Part shown: in pieces, positions 22,743-29,670 of the stretch
Layout: every line of letters starts with the position of its first letter
How positions within the stretch are numbered: position 1 is the first letter of the stretch
Origin: CANHCC01 sp040381555
GTDB taxonomy: Bacteria > Bacteroidota > Bacteroidia > J057 > RFSG01
Length of the DNA: 29,670 nucleotides
Reading direction: 5' to 3'
Assembly (NCBI GenBank): GCA_040381555.1
Contig: JBEIHC010000025.1
Coordinates: forward strand, 1 to 29,670
Notes under the pieces: generated by a model
Told to the model about the DNA's origin: nothing
The model's input: the letters and a program-made list of their open reading frames with translations, nothing else
The model's database searches: none
Made by a program: the position numbers and the translations under genes

Positions 22743-24548
22743 TTGAAAAATTTACAAACCCTTAACACCTATCTTTTTCGGTACCGGCATCTGCTGATTG
22801 GCGGGTCGGTATTCGTTGTCATTTCGAACTTATTTACCCTTTATCCCGCTCAAATCTTCAGGATGACCCTGGATTTGTTGGAGACCTTATTATTTCTATC
22901 CTTTCTTGGGGATGGATTTGCTTTTTCCAGCCAATTGCCTGCCATTGTAACCAGCACGGCGCTCTTGGCGGGTGTGTTGGTATTGCTCGCAGCTATTCTT
23001 CGAGGATTGTTTTTGTTTTTTACCCGCCAAACGCTCATAATCATGTCTCGACATATTGAGTATGAACAAAAGAATCAGCTCTATCTACATTATCAGCAGA
23101 TGAGTCGAAATTTCTTTCGGAAATATTCTACAGGAGATATGATGTCGCGAATCTCTGAAGATGTAGGCAAGGTGAGAATGTACACAGGTCCAGGTATTAT
23201 GTATACCCTCAATACCCTAACTTTATTTATCATGGTAATTAGTACCATGCTCATGGTAAATATTGAACTTACTATTTATTCTATTTTGCCTCTGCCAATT
23301 TTGTGTTATGCTATCTATAAGGTGGAGAGTATTGTAACTCAAAAAAGTAAGTTGATTCAGGAGAAGATTTCAGATTTGACAGCTTTTACTCAAGAATCCT
23401 ACAGTGGCATCCGTTCTATTAAGTCTTTTGTTCGAGAATCCTCTTTATCGGCATTGTTTCAGGCAGAAAGTGAATCACTCCGTGATAGGGCCATGCAATT
23501 GGTCCGAGTCAATGCTTTGTTCTTTCCTTCTATTATTTTCTTGATTGGTTTGAGCACCCTGATTACCATTTGGATTGGTAGTGAACAGGTAATCAGAGGC
23601 ACTTTAAGTACAGGCAATGTTGCGGAGTTTGTTATTTATGTGAATTTACTTACCTGGCCTGTAGCTTCTCTGGGTTGGGTTTCCACGATGATACAGCAAG
23701 CAGGGGCAAGTCAGGCAAGGATAAATGAGTACCTCGCAGAGAAGTCTGATTTGACCTTTCCAGAACATACTAAAGGCCTTCAACCCGGAGCGGCAATTTC
23801 GCTTTCTATGGAAGGCGTTAGCTTTACCTATCCTGAAACAGGAATTCAGGCATTGCACAATGTGAGTATTACTCTTGAACCAGGTAAGACCCTCGCAATC
23901 ATTGGTCGCACGGGTAGTGGGAAAAGCACCATAGCCTCACTCTTACTGCGCTTGATTGACCCCGATTCAGGAGAGGTAAGGCTGAACGGGAAATCCTTGA
24001 AGTTGTTTGACAAAGAAGCTTTGCGGCAAGCCATTGGGTATGTACCTCAAGATGTTATTTTATTCTCTGAAACCATTCGGGAAAATATCGCCTTCGGAAA
24101 ACCCGGTGCCACAAATGCAGAAATTGAAGCTGCTGCAAATTTTGCTGCCGTTTTGGAAAATATCCGGGATTTCCCCGATGGGTTTGAAACGATAGTAGGG
24201 GAGAAGGGCGTGACCTTATCTGGTGGGCAGAAACAAAGAGTTTCCCTCGCTAGAGCCATCATTAAAAATCCAGCTCTCTTAATTTTGGATGATTCCCTGT
24301 CTGCAGTAGATACCCGCACGGAAGATGACATACTTTCTGCTTTATTGAGTTTGCAGAAAAATTCTAATCCTCCCGCGGTAGTTCTCATCAGTCATAGAAT
24401 CTCCACCGTGCGGCATGCAGATACTATTTTGGTATTAGAAGGTGGCAGAATGGCAGAATGGGGTACTCATGAGGATCTACTGCAGCGTCAAGGTGTTTAT
24501 GCCAGAATGCATAGAATGCAGATTTTGGAAGAAGAAGTTAAAGTCTGA
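22743..24548 (+). CDS. ABC exporter, fused membrane and ATPase domains (type IV fold)
   Basis: A 601-aa half-transporter from TTG 22743. About residues 15-325 form the six-helix exporter domain. The ATPase domain has Walker A GRTGSGKST (388-396), Q-loop YVPQ (Q436), signature LSGGQ (492-496), Walker B LLILDD (512-517), D-loop SAVD and switch His in SHRIS (H551). The residue after Walker B is Asp (D517) rather than the usual catalytic Glu, a change seen in degenerate sites of heterodimeric exporters. The class moves lipids, drugs or peptides out of the cytoplasm as a dimer. Three bases separate it from a downstream lipoprotein gene, so an operon is likely. The in-frame TTG at 22701 would put the promoter inside the gene. 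Confidence 0.9.
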   Translation: MKNLQTLNTYLFRYRHLLIGGSVFVVISNLFTLYPAQIFRMTLDLLETLLFLSFLGDGFAFSSQLPAIVTSTALLAGVLVLLAAILRGLFLFFTRQTLIIMSRHIEYEQKNQLYLHYQQMSRNFFRKYSTGDMMSRISEDVGKVRMYTGPGIMYTLNTLTLFIMVISTMLMVNIELTIYSILPLPILCYAIYKVESIVTQKSKLIQEKISDLTAFTQESYSGIRSIKSFVRESSLSALFQAESESLRDRAMQLVRVNALFFPSIIFLIGLSTLITIWIGSEQVIRGTLSTGNVAEFVIYVNLLTWPVASLGWVSTMIQQAGASQARINEYLAEKSDLTFPEHTKGLQPGAAISLSMEGVSFTYPETGIQALHNVSITLEPGKTLAIIGRTGSGKSTIASLLLRLIDPDSGEVRLNGKSLKLFDKEALRQAIGYVPQDVILFSETIRENIAFGKPGATNAEIEAAANFAAVLENIRDFPDGFETIVGEKGVTLSGGQKQRVSLARAIIKNPALLILDDSLSAVDTRTEDDILSALLSLQKNSNPPAVVLISHRISTVRHADTILVLEGGRMAEWGTHEDLLQRQGVYARMHRMQILEEEVKV

Positions 24549-24551
24549 TAA

Positions 24552-25148
24552 ATGCTTGTTCGAAGAAATTCAATTGTATCTGGAATCAGCTTAGGCTTTA
24601 TAATTGTATTGCTCTTTTTGGAAACAAGTTGCTTTCGCCCCAGGCCCGTTGAGCAGCCTCCCACTCAACAGGCCGCAGATTGGATTAGCCCAGTAGAACA
24701 TACCCAACTCATTACAAACTTTCAGACTGCAGTATCCCTATTAAATTCTCAAAACTATTTGCGTTGCCTCAATAGCTCTTTTTATAAGTTTAATCCGGTT
24801 GCCTCCTTAATCTCCGGAAATCAATTAATCTGGAGCAATTGGTCTGTTAATGATGAAAGAGAATATATAGAGAATATTTCAAAAACGCTTAGAACAGGTT
24901 CTGTTGTTAGCCTGGTATTAACTCCCGGCGGAGTGCTGTATTATGGCACGGATAGCATACGATACACAGCAACATATAAATTGAGAGTACCCTTACAGGA
25001 TACTTTATTGCCTCAGCTTTATTCTGGGCAAATGGAACTCTTACTTCGAAGAAATTCTTCTCGAGAATGGGAAATCGCCTCTTGGACAGATTTTGAAACC
25101 GCTCAGGATTCCTCTTGGTCAAGATTGAAATTAGTAAAAGGCCAATGA
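24552..25148 (+). CDS. Lipoprotein with NTF2-like/DUF4440-type fold, unknown function
   Basis: A 198-aa protein. A hydrophobic signal ends in LETSC, a lipobox with Cys at about residue 27, followed by a Pro-rich linker (FRPRPVEQPPTQQ). The body, with NFQTAVSLLNSQNYLRCLNSSF near the start and LLLRRNSSREWEIASWTDFE near the end, has the helix-then-curved-sheet pattern of NTF2-like domains, but I cannot name the family. It sits between an ABC exporter and a similar lipoprotein, with an ATGA overlap to the latter, so it is probably an envelope partner of that exporter. Confidence 0.7.
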   Translation: MLVRRNSIVSGISLGFIIVLLFLETSCFRPRPVEQPPTQQAADWISPVEHTQLITNFQTAVSLLNSQNYLRCLNSSFYKFNPVASLISGNQLIWSNWSVNDEREYIENISKTLRTGSVVSLVLTPGGVLYYGTDSIRYTATYKLRVPLQDTLLPQLYSGQMELLLRRNSSREWEIASWTDFETAQDSSWSRLKLVKGQ

Positions 25149-25657
25149 AGCGCTTGAATTCTATTTTGATGTGCTGTATTGGATGGATCTGTATATTGTC
25201 CTGCAACCCTTTTTCTCCTAAGTTGGATCCGGAAGGATTATCCCAACTCAATCAACAAGCCAACCGAAAAACAATAGATGGTGTATTTCAATATTTTAAA
25301 ACAGCCTATGAAACAAGAGATACCAGTTTGTATGGCCGTTTGTTTTCCAATGATTTTGTTTTTAGCTATTATGACTTTGAAGCGAATGTAGCGGTGAATT
25401 GGGATAGAGCTCAGGAATTAAATACTTCGTACAAACTTTTTCGAAATACAGAGCAAATAACCTTAGACTGGAATTATTATGTTCAGAAAGATTCATCAGA
25501 GTTAGAGGCTTCTGTAGTGCGCAGTTTTAATTTGACAATCGTACAGAATGCTCAGAATATTTTTACCGGTACTGGCAGGGCTCGCATGCGCATGCGGAGG
25601 CCTGATACTCAATCTGATTGGCAGATTTGGTACTGGTTTGATGATTCCGATTTTTAA
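25145..25657 (+). CDS. Lipoprotein similar in plan to its upstream neighbour
   Basis: A 170-aa protein starting at ATG 25145 within the neighbour's stop (ATGA); a start at 25115 would lack a signal peptide. Signal and lipobox: ILSC, Cys20. Like the preceding protein it has an N-terminal helical part (GVFQYFKTAYETRDTSLYGRLF) and ends in a strand pair with Arg-rich then WQIWYWFDDSDF, matching the other's LLLRR...WEIASWTDFE. The two look like diverged tandem paralogues with an NTF2-like fold. No catalytic motif is seen. Confidence 0.7.
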   Translation: MKRLNSILMCCIGWICILSCNPFSPKLDPEGLSQLNQQANRKTIDGVFQYFKTAYETRDTSLYGRLFSNDFVFSYYDFEANVAVNWDRAQELNTSYKLFRNTEQITLDWNYYVQKDSSELEASVVRSFNLTIVQNAQNIFTGTGRARMRMRRPDTQSDWQIWYWFDDSDF

Positions 25658-25714
25658 ATTTATAAGAGAAAAAACCTTGCTCTATCTAATCTCCCTTTCC
25701 ACTGAAAGTCAGTG

Positions 25715-25742
25715 TTGAATTCATCAGCCTTGTTTATCTTTG
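25715..25742 (+). promoter_or_regulatory. Promoter of the PAP2 pair
   Basis: TTG at 25715-25717, a 17-base spacer and TATCTTTG (25735-25742) fit the Bacteroidota consensus. ATG 25749 follows after six bases. Confidence 0.6.
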
Positions 25743-25748
25743 TACTTC

Positions 25749-26462
25749 ATGCAACTCAAAGAGCCGCTTAAATTTTATATCTGGATTCTGTTCTTAGCCT
25801 GCCTTTCGTTTGCCGTGCTCATTGGTTTGGATGGTTATGAAAGGAGTTTTATCCGTTTGAATTCTTTTAGATGGGAAGGAATAGATAAACCCATGCAATT
25901 TATTTCTTGGTTGGGAAATGGGGGAACAGCTGGATTTATTTGCTGGCTGTTTTTGAGGAAGAAATCAGTAGAAATTCAATGGACAGGATTCCTGATATTG
26001 TTAGTGTCGGGAATTTTTACCCAGTTGTTAAAGATATTTATTTTCCCCGAATGGCATCGGCCTATTTTTATTTTTGAGGGTCAGGAGAGCGTGCATTATT
26101 TTCCAGGTCAGGATTTTAAATTTAATTCGTTTCCTTCGGGACATTCTACCACTGCTGCCGCTATGGGGTTTATTCTTGCTCGTTTTGCAGTATCCAAAGT
26201 GTATTGGGCTATAGGTCCGGCATTACTTACTCTACTTATTGGGTATTCTAGAGTCTATAATGGCTTACATTTCCCCGGTGATGTTTTGGCTGGTTGGGTT
26301 TTGGGATTCAGCACCTCACTGGTAATCGTTTATGGGTTGAATGGAAAGTCTATTCCTTTTACAGCAAGATTTTCTCCCTACTTTCCCAAAGTATTGGCTG
26401 TACTTGTAATCATAGTATTTATTTTTGATTTATCTCGTTTCCCCTGGCACCTATGGGCATAA
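25749..26462 (+). CDS. PAP2-family membrane phosphatase
   Basis: A 237-aa protein with about six membrane helices. PAP2 motifs: K95...RP (104-105), FPSGH (128-132, catalytic H132), and SRVYNGLHFPGD (167-178; H174, D178). The family removes phosphate from undecaprenyl pyrophosphate, phosphatidic acid, PGP or lipid A at the membrane surface; sequence alone does not select among these. An in-frame TTG at 25740 lies within the promoter element, so ATG 25749 is taken as the start. The next gene, also PAP2, begins at its stop (TAATG). Confidence 0.85.
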   Translation: MQLKEPLKFYIWILFLACLSFAVLIGLDGYERSFIRLNSFRWEGIDKPMQFISWLGNGGTAGFICWLFLRKKSVEIQWTGFLILLVSGIFTQLLKIFIFPEWHRPIFIFEGQESVHYFPGQDFKFNSFPSGHSTTAAAMGFILARFAVSKVYWAIGPALLTLLIGYSRVYNGLHFPGDVLAGWVLGFSTSLVIVYGLNGKSIPFTARFSPYFPKVLAVLVIIVFIFDLSRFPWHLWA

Positions 26463-27004
26463 TGCTTGAACTTGATCGGGCTTTGCTTCTATGGATTAAT
26501 GGGATGCATTCTCAATGGGCAGATTCTTTTTTCGCAGCCATTAGCTATCGGTTTACCTGGATTCCTTTATATATAGTTTTATTTATTATTCTGATACTAA
26601 AAGAAAAGAAAATAAGTTGGATTCCTTTGCTGTGTATTGTAGGGATGATTACCCTATCAGACCAATTGGCATCCTCTGTTTTTAAACCTTGGATCGCGCG
26701 ACTTCGCCCCTGCCATGAACCAGAGATACAATCCTTTATCCACCTCGTTGGAAATTATTGTGGGGGGGCCTATGGGTTCTATTCTTCCCACGCTTCCAAT
26801 ACCCTTGCACTGGCAGTATTTTGGGGTTTTCGGTCCGGAAAAAGTTGGGCAATAATCTTAGGGATTTATGCTCTCCTGAATGGGATCAGCAGGATCTATC
26901 TGGGCGTGCATTATCCTTCTGATATACTCACAGGAATGATAGCTGGAATATTCTGTGCCTTTCTTTTTGGAAAGGTAGAAGATTTATTACGGCAAAAGTT
27001 TTAA
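26462..27004 (+). CDS. Second PAP2-family membrane phosphatase
   Basis: A 180-aa protein with about five or six helices. Motifs: K75-PWIARL-RP (82-83), YSSHAS with S108-S109-H110 in place of SGH, and SRIYLGVHYPSD (143-154; H150, D154). It is smaller than, and clearly different from, its neighbour, so the pair probably has distinct lipid substrates. The start is taken at 26462 in the TAATG overlap; ATG 26453 is possible and adds three residues. The GNYCGGAYG insert before the catalytic His is typical of a Bacteroidota subgroup of short PAP2 enzymes. Confidence 0.85.
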   Translation: MLELDRALLLWINGMHSQWADSFFAAISYRFTWIPLYIVLFIILILKEKKISWIPLLCIVGMITLSDQLASSVFKPWIARLRPCHEPEIQSFIHLVGNYCGGAYGFYSSHASNTLALAVFWGFRSGKSWAIILGIYALLNGISRIYLGVHYPSDILTGMIAGIFCAFLFGKVEDLLRQKF

Positions 27005-27007
27005 TTC

Positions 27008-27022
27008 AGCTTGCAGCAAGCT
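27008..27022. other. Hairpin after the PAP2 pair
   Basis: AGCTTG-CAG-CAAGCT is a perfect 6-bp stem four bases after the stop codon. No T-run follows, so any terminator role is uncertain. Confidence 0.35.
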
Positions 27023-27102
27023 ATAAACCTCTGACCAATTTATTAGCCATAGCATTGCGCCAATCCGTGTATCAAGCCCACGATTTCCTCCACTCTCCTG
27101 TC

Positions 27103-27110
27103 TAACTTTA
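27103..27110 (+). promoter_or_regulatory. Possible -7 element (TAACTTTA) of the propeller-repeat gene
   Basis: One base off TAnnTTTG and exactly four bases before the ATG, the arrangement also seen at 10297. Confidence 0.4.
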
Positions 27111-27114
27111 CCTC

Positions 27115-29670
27115 ATGTTGCAATCGCTTTGTTTTTTTCTTTTGTTTCTCTATTGGTCTATATTTCAGGTACAAGCACAAGATTGCTCAGATACGCGCTT
27201 GGTAGCTGTAAGTAGAGGTGAAAGGCCTTCGTCAGCTTCAGAGCCAATTTTGTATTCGGATGGTTTGGGAGGATATTGGATGGTCTTTAAAATGAGAGGT
27301 TTTGAAGATACTTGGAATCGATTATTTGTGCAGCGAGTTAATTCTTTTGGGAAACCCTATTTCTCCGAACCGGGAATTGCTGTCTCTGCGTTTCCAGGAG
27401 ATCAAACCCAGGCAGATGCAGCTCCAACTGCATCCGGATTAAGCCTAGTTTGGCGACAAAGTGCAGAACCCGGACTTCCCGCTGACATTTTTATGCAAAA
27501 GATTTCGTTTGCCGGTGAACTGGAATTCGGTAAGTCAGGTTTGCCTGTCTGCACAGATCCGGGCAATCAGCTGAATCCTAAACTTTGGGGCTCGGTTCAT
27601 CACATCGAAAATTATGTCTGCTGGGAAGATGAAAGGGAAGGGGAGATTCGTCCTGCGATTTACATCCAAAAAGTACATCCGGAATCGGGGCTTTCCTGGG
27701 CGAGTAATGGAATGAAAGTATTTTCCTCCGCACAAACAGCAAAACGACCGATTCTTTGCGAAGACAGTAAAGGCGGCGTTTTTGTCATCTGGGAAGATTA
27801 CCGCTCAGGAACTGGATGGCAACTTTGGTTTCAAAGTTTTACGCAACAAGGACATCCCAGATATGCTCCGGATGGAAATCAGGTTCTGAGACCTGATGCC
27901 TCTTCTCAATCTTCAGCCTCTGCGGTTCCTGATGGTTTTGGCGGATTCTTTATTGTTTGTGAGAAAATGGATGTCGTGAATTTTGAATCGGATATCTATT
28001 TCGGTAGAATAAATCATTCCGGTCAACTGGTTTATCAATATCCTGCCTGCTCTGCTTTTGGGGAACAAAAAAATCCCAAGTTGGCAACCCGAACCTCTGA
28101 AGTGATTCTAACTTGGGAGGATAAGCGATTAGGGAATTGGGATATTTATGGACAATACATCACCTTACGAGATGGTCGTCCTCAATGGGAGTTTAATGGA
28201 ATCTCTCTTGCTTCCGGTGAGGCTAATCAAACGCATGCCGGAATGTTTAGCACCATTGAGTTCAATGATATACTGATGACTTGGGCAGAATCTGAGAATA
28301 TTTTTGCTCAAAAGGTGAGTTCCTTTGGGGAAAGATTATGGGATACGAGTGGCGTAAAAGTATGCACTGATTTTGGAAGACAGGAGCAACCTGTTATTTG
28401 TCGAAATGGGGAAGGGGGCGCCTGGATTGCTTGGACAGATCATCGAGCTGGCTTAAAAGTATTTTACCAACACTTAAATTTAAATGGGCAGGCTTTACAA
28501 AAAGATCAAGGCAATACATTTATTCAAGACCCAGAAATACATACAGGGACAGGAATTGAAAACTTGAACTTTCTGAAAACTTCGACAGATTCCGTTTGGG
28601 TTATTTGGGAAGATTACAGAAAAGGTCCCAACGATCCGGATATTTATTTATCGAAAATGGCTCCGGATGGATCTTCTTTATTTGTAGAAAATGGTTTGCC
28701 TGTATGCACAGAGGTAGGGGAGCAGACACGCCCACTCATGATTGAAGACAATGCCGGCGGCGTATGGGTAATTTGGGTAGATCGCAGAAATAACCGCGAC
28801 GAAGATATTTACTATCAGCATTTCAGTTCCGGTGGGTTTCCTTTTTTTTCAATCACGGGAAGAGTATTGGTTTCTGCCCCTCGGTCTCAAGCGCAGGTGC
28901 AGGTTAAACCAGATGGCAAAGGCGGATTTTGGGCCGCATGGACAGATGCTCGAGAATATAAAACTCAAGGTTTTGATGTGTATGTGCAACATGTCTTGGC
29001 TAATGGAACGATTGAACTTGAGCCTGGGGGACAAGCCTTATCTTCTGGTCCACAGGATAGCCATACTCCCTTGTTATCTTTTGGAAATGAAGGTGAGATG
29101 GGGGTTGTATGGCTCGACAATCGAAATGGATATTTGAATGTTTGGATGCAGGTTTTATTTTCTACTGGAAATAGACTATTTCCCGGGGAAGGGAAAGCTA
29201 TTGCCCCTACTCAGTATCATCAGAGGCAACCTGCCCTAATGGCCTTGCCGGAAGGTTGGTTGCTGGCTTGGTCTGAGGAAAGATTTGGTCAGGGAAGGGA
29301 TAAAATTTATGCGGTACAATTACATTCTTCTGGTCAATATTTCAATGGTGCCGAAGGTGTCCGTTTGAGTTCTGGAAATGGGCGCCAACAAAGACCAACG
29401 CTTCACTATAGCGCTGATAATCAAGCTTTGATTGCTTGGCAGGAAAGCTCAGATAAATCGGATGAAGGTGTCCTTATTCGCTGCAGAGAAATAACAATTG
29501 GGAAATTAACTGATTTCAATGATCCCGGACGATTGGTGGCCAGACTCAGCGATGAAAAGGATGGCATTTCCTTGAATTGGCACGCCTCCTGGAAACGATT
29601 TCTTATATCTTGGACTGAGAAGAAAACATGGCCTGCGGTAGCTTATACCCTTGAACCTGATCCAAGATTA
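27115..29670 (+). CDS. Secreted propeller-like repeat protein (5' part; runs off the window)
   Basis: The frame is open for 852 codons from ATG 27115 to the last base, so the 3' end is missing. Signal peptide: MLQSLCFFLLFLYWSIFQVQA, cleaved before QD. The rest consists of units of 50-58 aa with a core GG-[VAF]-W-x-x-W-x-[DE]-x-R, such as VFVIWEDYR, AWIAWTDHR, VWVIWVDRR and FWAAWTDAR. The core Trp (or its substitute) is at 27286, 27451, 27622, 27790, 27958, 28114, 28282, 28432, 28606, 28774, 28939, 29110, 29269, 29437 and 29611. This spacing suits beta-propeller blades. A T9SS sorting domain would be expected at the missing end. Ligand unknown. Confidence 0.85.
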   Translation, partial: MLQSLCFFLLFLYWSIFQVQAQDCSDTRLVAVSRGERPSSASEPILYSDGLGGYWMVFKMRGFEDTWNRLFVQRVNSFGKPYFSEPGIAVSAFPGDQTQADAAPTASGLSLVWRQSAEPGLPADIFMQKISFAGELEFGKSGLPVCTDPGNQLNPKLWGSVHHIENYVCWEDEREGEIRPAIYIQKVHPESGLSWASNGMKVFSSAQTAKRPILCEDSKGGVFVIWEDYRSGTGWQLWFQSFTQQGHPRYAPDGNQVLRPDASSQSSASAVPDGFGGFFIVCEKMDVVNFESDIYFGRINHSGQLVYQYPACSAFGEQKNPKLATRTSEVILTWEDKRLGNWDIYGQYITLRDGRPQWEFNGISLASGEANQTHAGMFSTIEFNDILMTWAESENIFAQKVSSFGERLWDTSGVKVCTDFGRQEQPVICRNGEGGAWIAWTDHRAGLKVFYQHLNLNGQALQKDQGNTFIQDPEIHTGTGIENLNFLKTSTDSVWVIWEDYRKGPNDPDIYLSKMAPDGSSLFVENGLPVCTEVGEQTRPLMIEDNAGGVWVIWVDRRNNRDEDIYYQHFSSGGFPFFSITGRVLVSAPRSQAQVQVKPDGKGGFWAAWTDAREYKTQGFDVYVQHVLANGTIELEPGGQALSSGPQDSHTPLLSFGNEGEMGVVWLDNRNGYLNVWMQVLFSTGNRLFPGEGKAIAPTQYHQRQPALMALPEGWLLAWSEERFGQGRDKIYAVQLHSSGQYFNGAEGVRLSSGNGRQQRPTLHYSADNQALIAWQESSDKSDEGVLIRCREITIGKLTDFNDPGRLVARLSDEKDGISLNWHASWKRFLISWTEKKTWPAVAYTLEPDPRL

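Noticed and set aside
27535..29137. Short frames on either strand in the last 2.5 kb
   Set aside because: They are shadows of the long secreted repeat protein whose frame is open from 27115 to the window end.

Overview
The window looks like a piece of a Bacteroidota chromosome. It is AT-rich and carries the TAnnTTTG type of -7 promoter element. It encodes a type IX secretion (T9SS) cargo protein with a C-terminal sorting domain, a DUF6132 protein, Cys-rich periplasmic proteins and 'SC' lipoproteins typical of that phylum. The dispersed hairpin repeats and very long repeat adhesin would fit a Saprospiraceae- or Chitinophagales-like organism, but genus cannot be read from the sequence. There are no rRNA or tRNA genes, no intact insertion sequence and no CRISPR array.

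Layout. 1-609 is an array of ~130-bp hairpin-forming repeats. 771-2180 (+) holds two tandem DoxX-like membrane proteins and a short-chain dehydrogenase that has lost its catalytic Tyr. 2338-3978 (+) is a tripartite hipB-hipS-hipT toxin-antitoxin module behind four evenly spaced operator palindromes. 4045-4396 is a patch of palindromic and 37-bp repeats, the last of which supplies the stop codon of a radical SAM/SPASM gene (4386-5411, -). That gene sits in an operon with the Mg2+ channel gene mgtE (5431-6780, -). Divergent from mgtE is a Wzz-like chain-length protein (6868-7848, +). A 54-aa basic protein (8048-8212, -), with its own terminator and a consensus promoter, lies head to head with a TMTC-like GT-C/TPR membrane protein (8224-9945, +). 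A MITE-like element (10014-10255) precedes a lipoprotein prolyl oligopeptidase and a small membrane protein (10309-12839, +).

The centre is an 8-kb gene (13130-21172, +) for a secreted, modular, Ser/Thr/Asn/Gly-rich protein. It has three ~170-aa A modules, fourteen ~93-aa B modules, nine ~80-aa C modules and a T9SS sorting domain. Behind it come a second MITE-like copy, a DUF6132 gene and two Cys-rich periplasmic proteins on the minus strand (21381-22565). Then follow an ABC exporter with two lipoproteins (22743-25657, +), two overlapping PAP2 phosphatases (25749-27004, +) and the first 852 codons of a secreted propeller-like repeat protein that runs off the window (27115 onward, +).

How they fit together. 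Much of the window concerns the cell envelope and surface: chain-length control, a GT-C transferase, lipid phosphatases, an exporter, secreted giants and lipoproteins. The hipBST module and the repeat families are the accessory, mobile or regulatory part. The least ordinary features are the phased hip operators, the MITE-like family with its GYTTAGGGTAARC palindromes, the hidden 54-aa gene, and a recurrent promoter-N4-ATG arrangement that suggests leaderless or near-leaderless messages.
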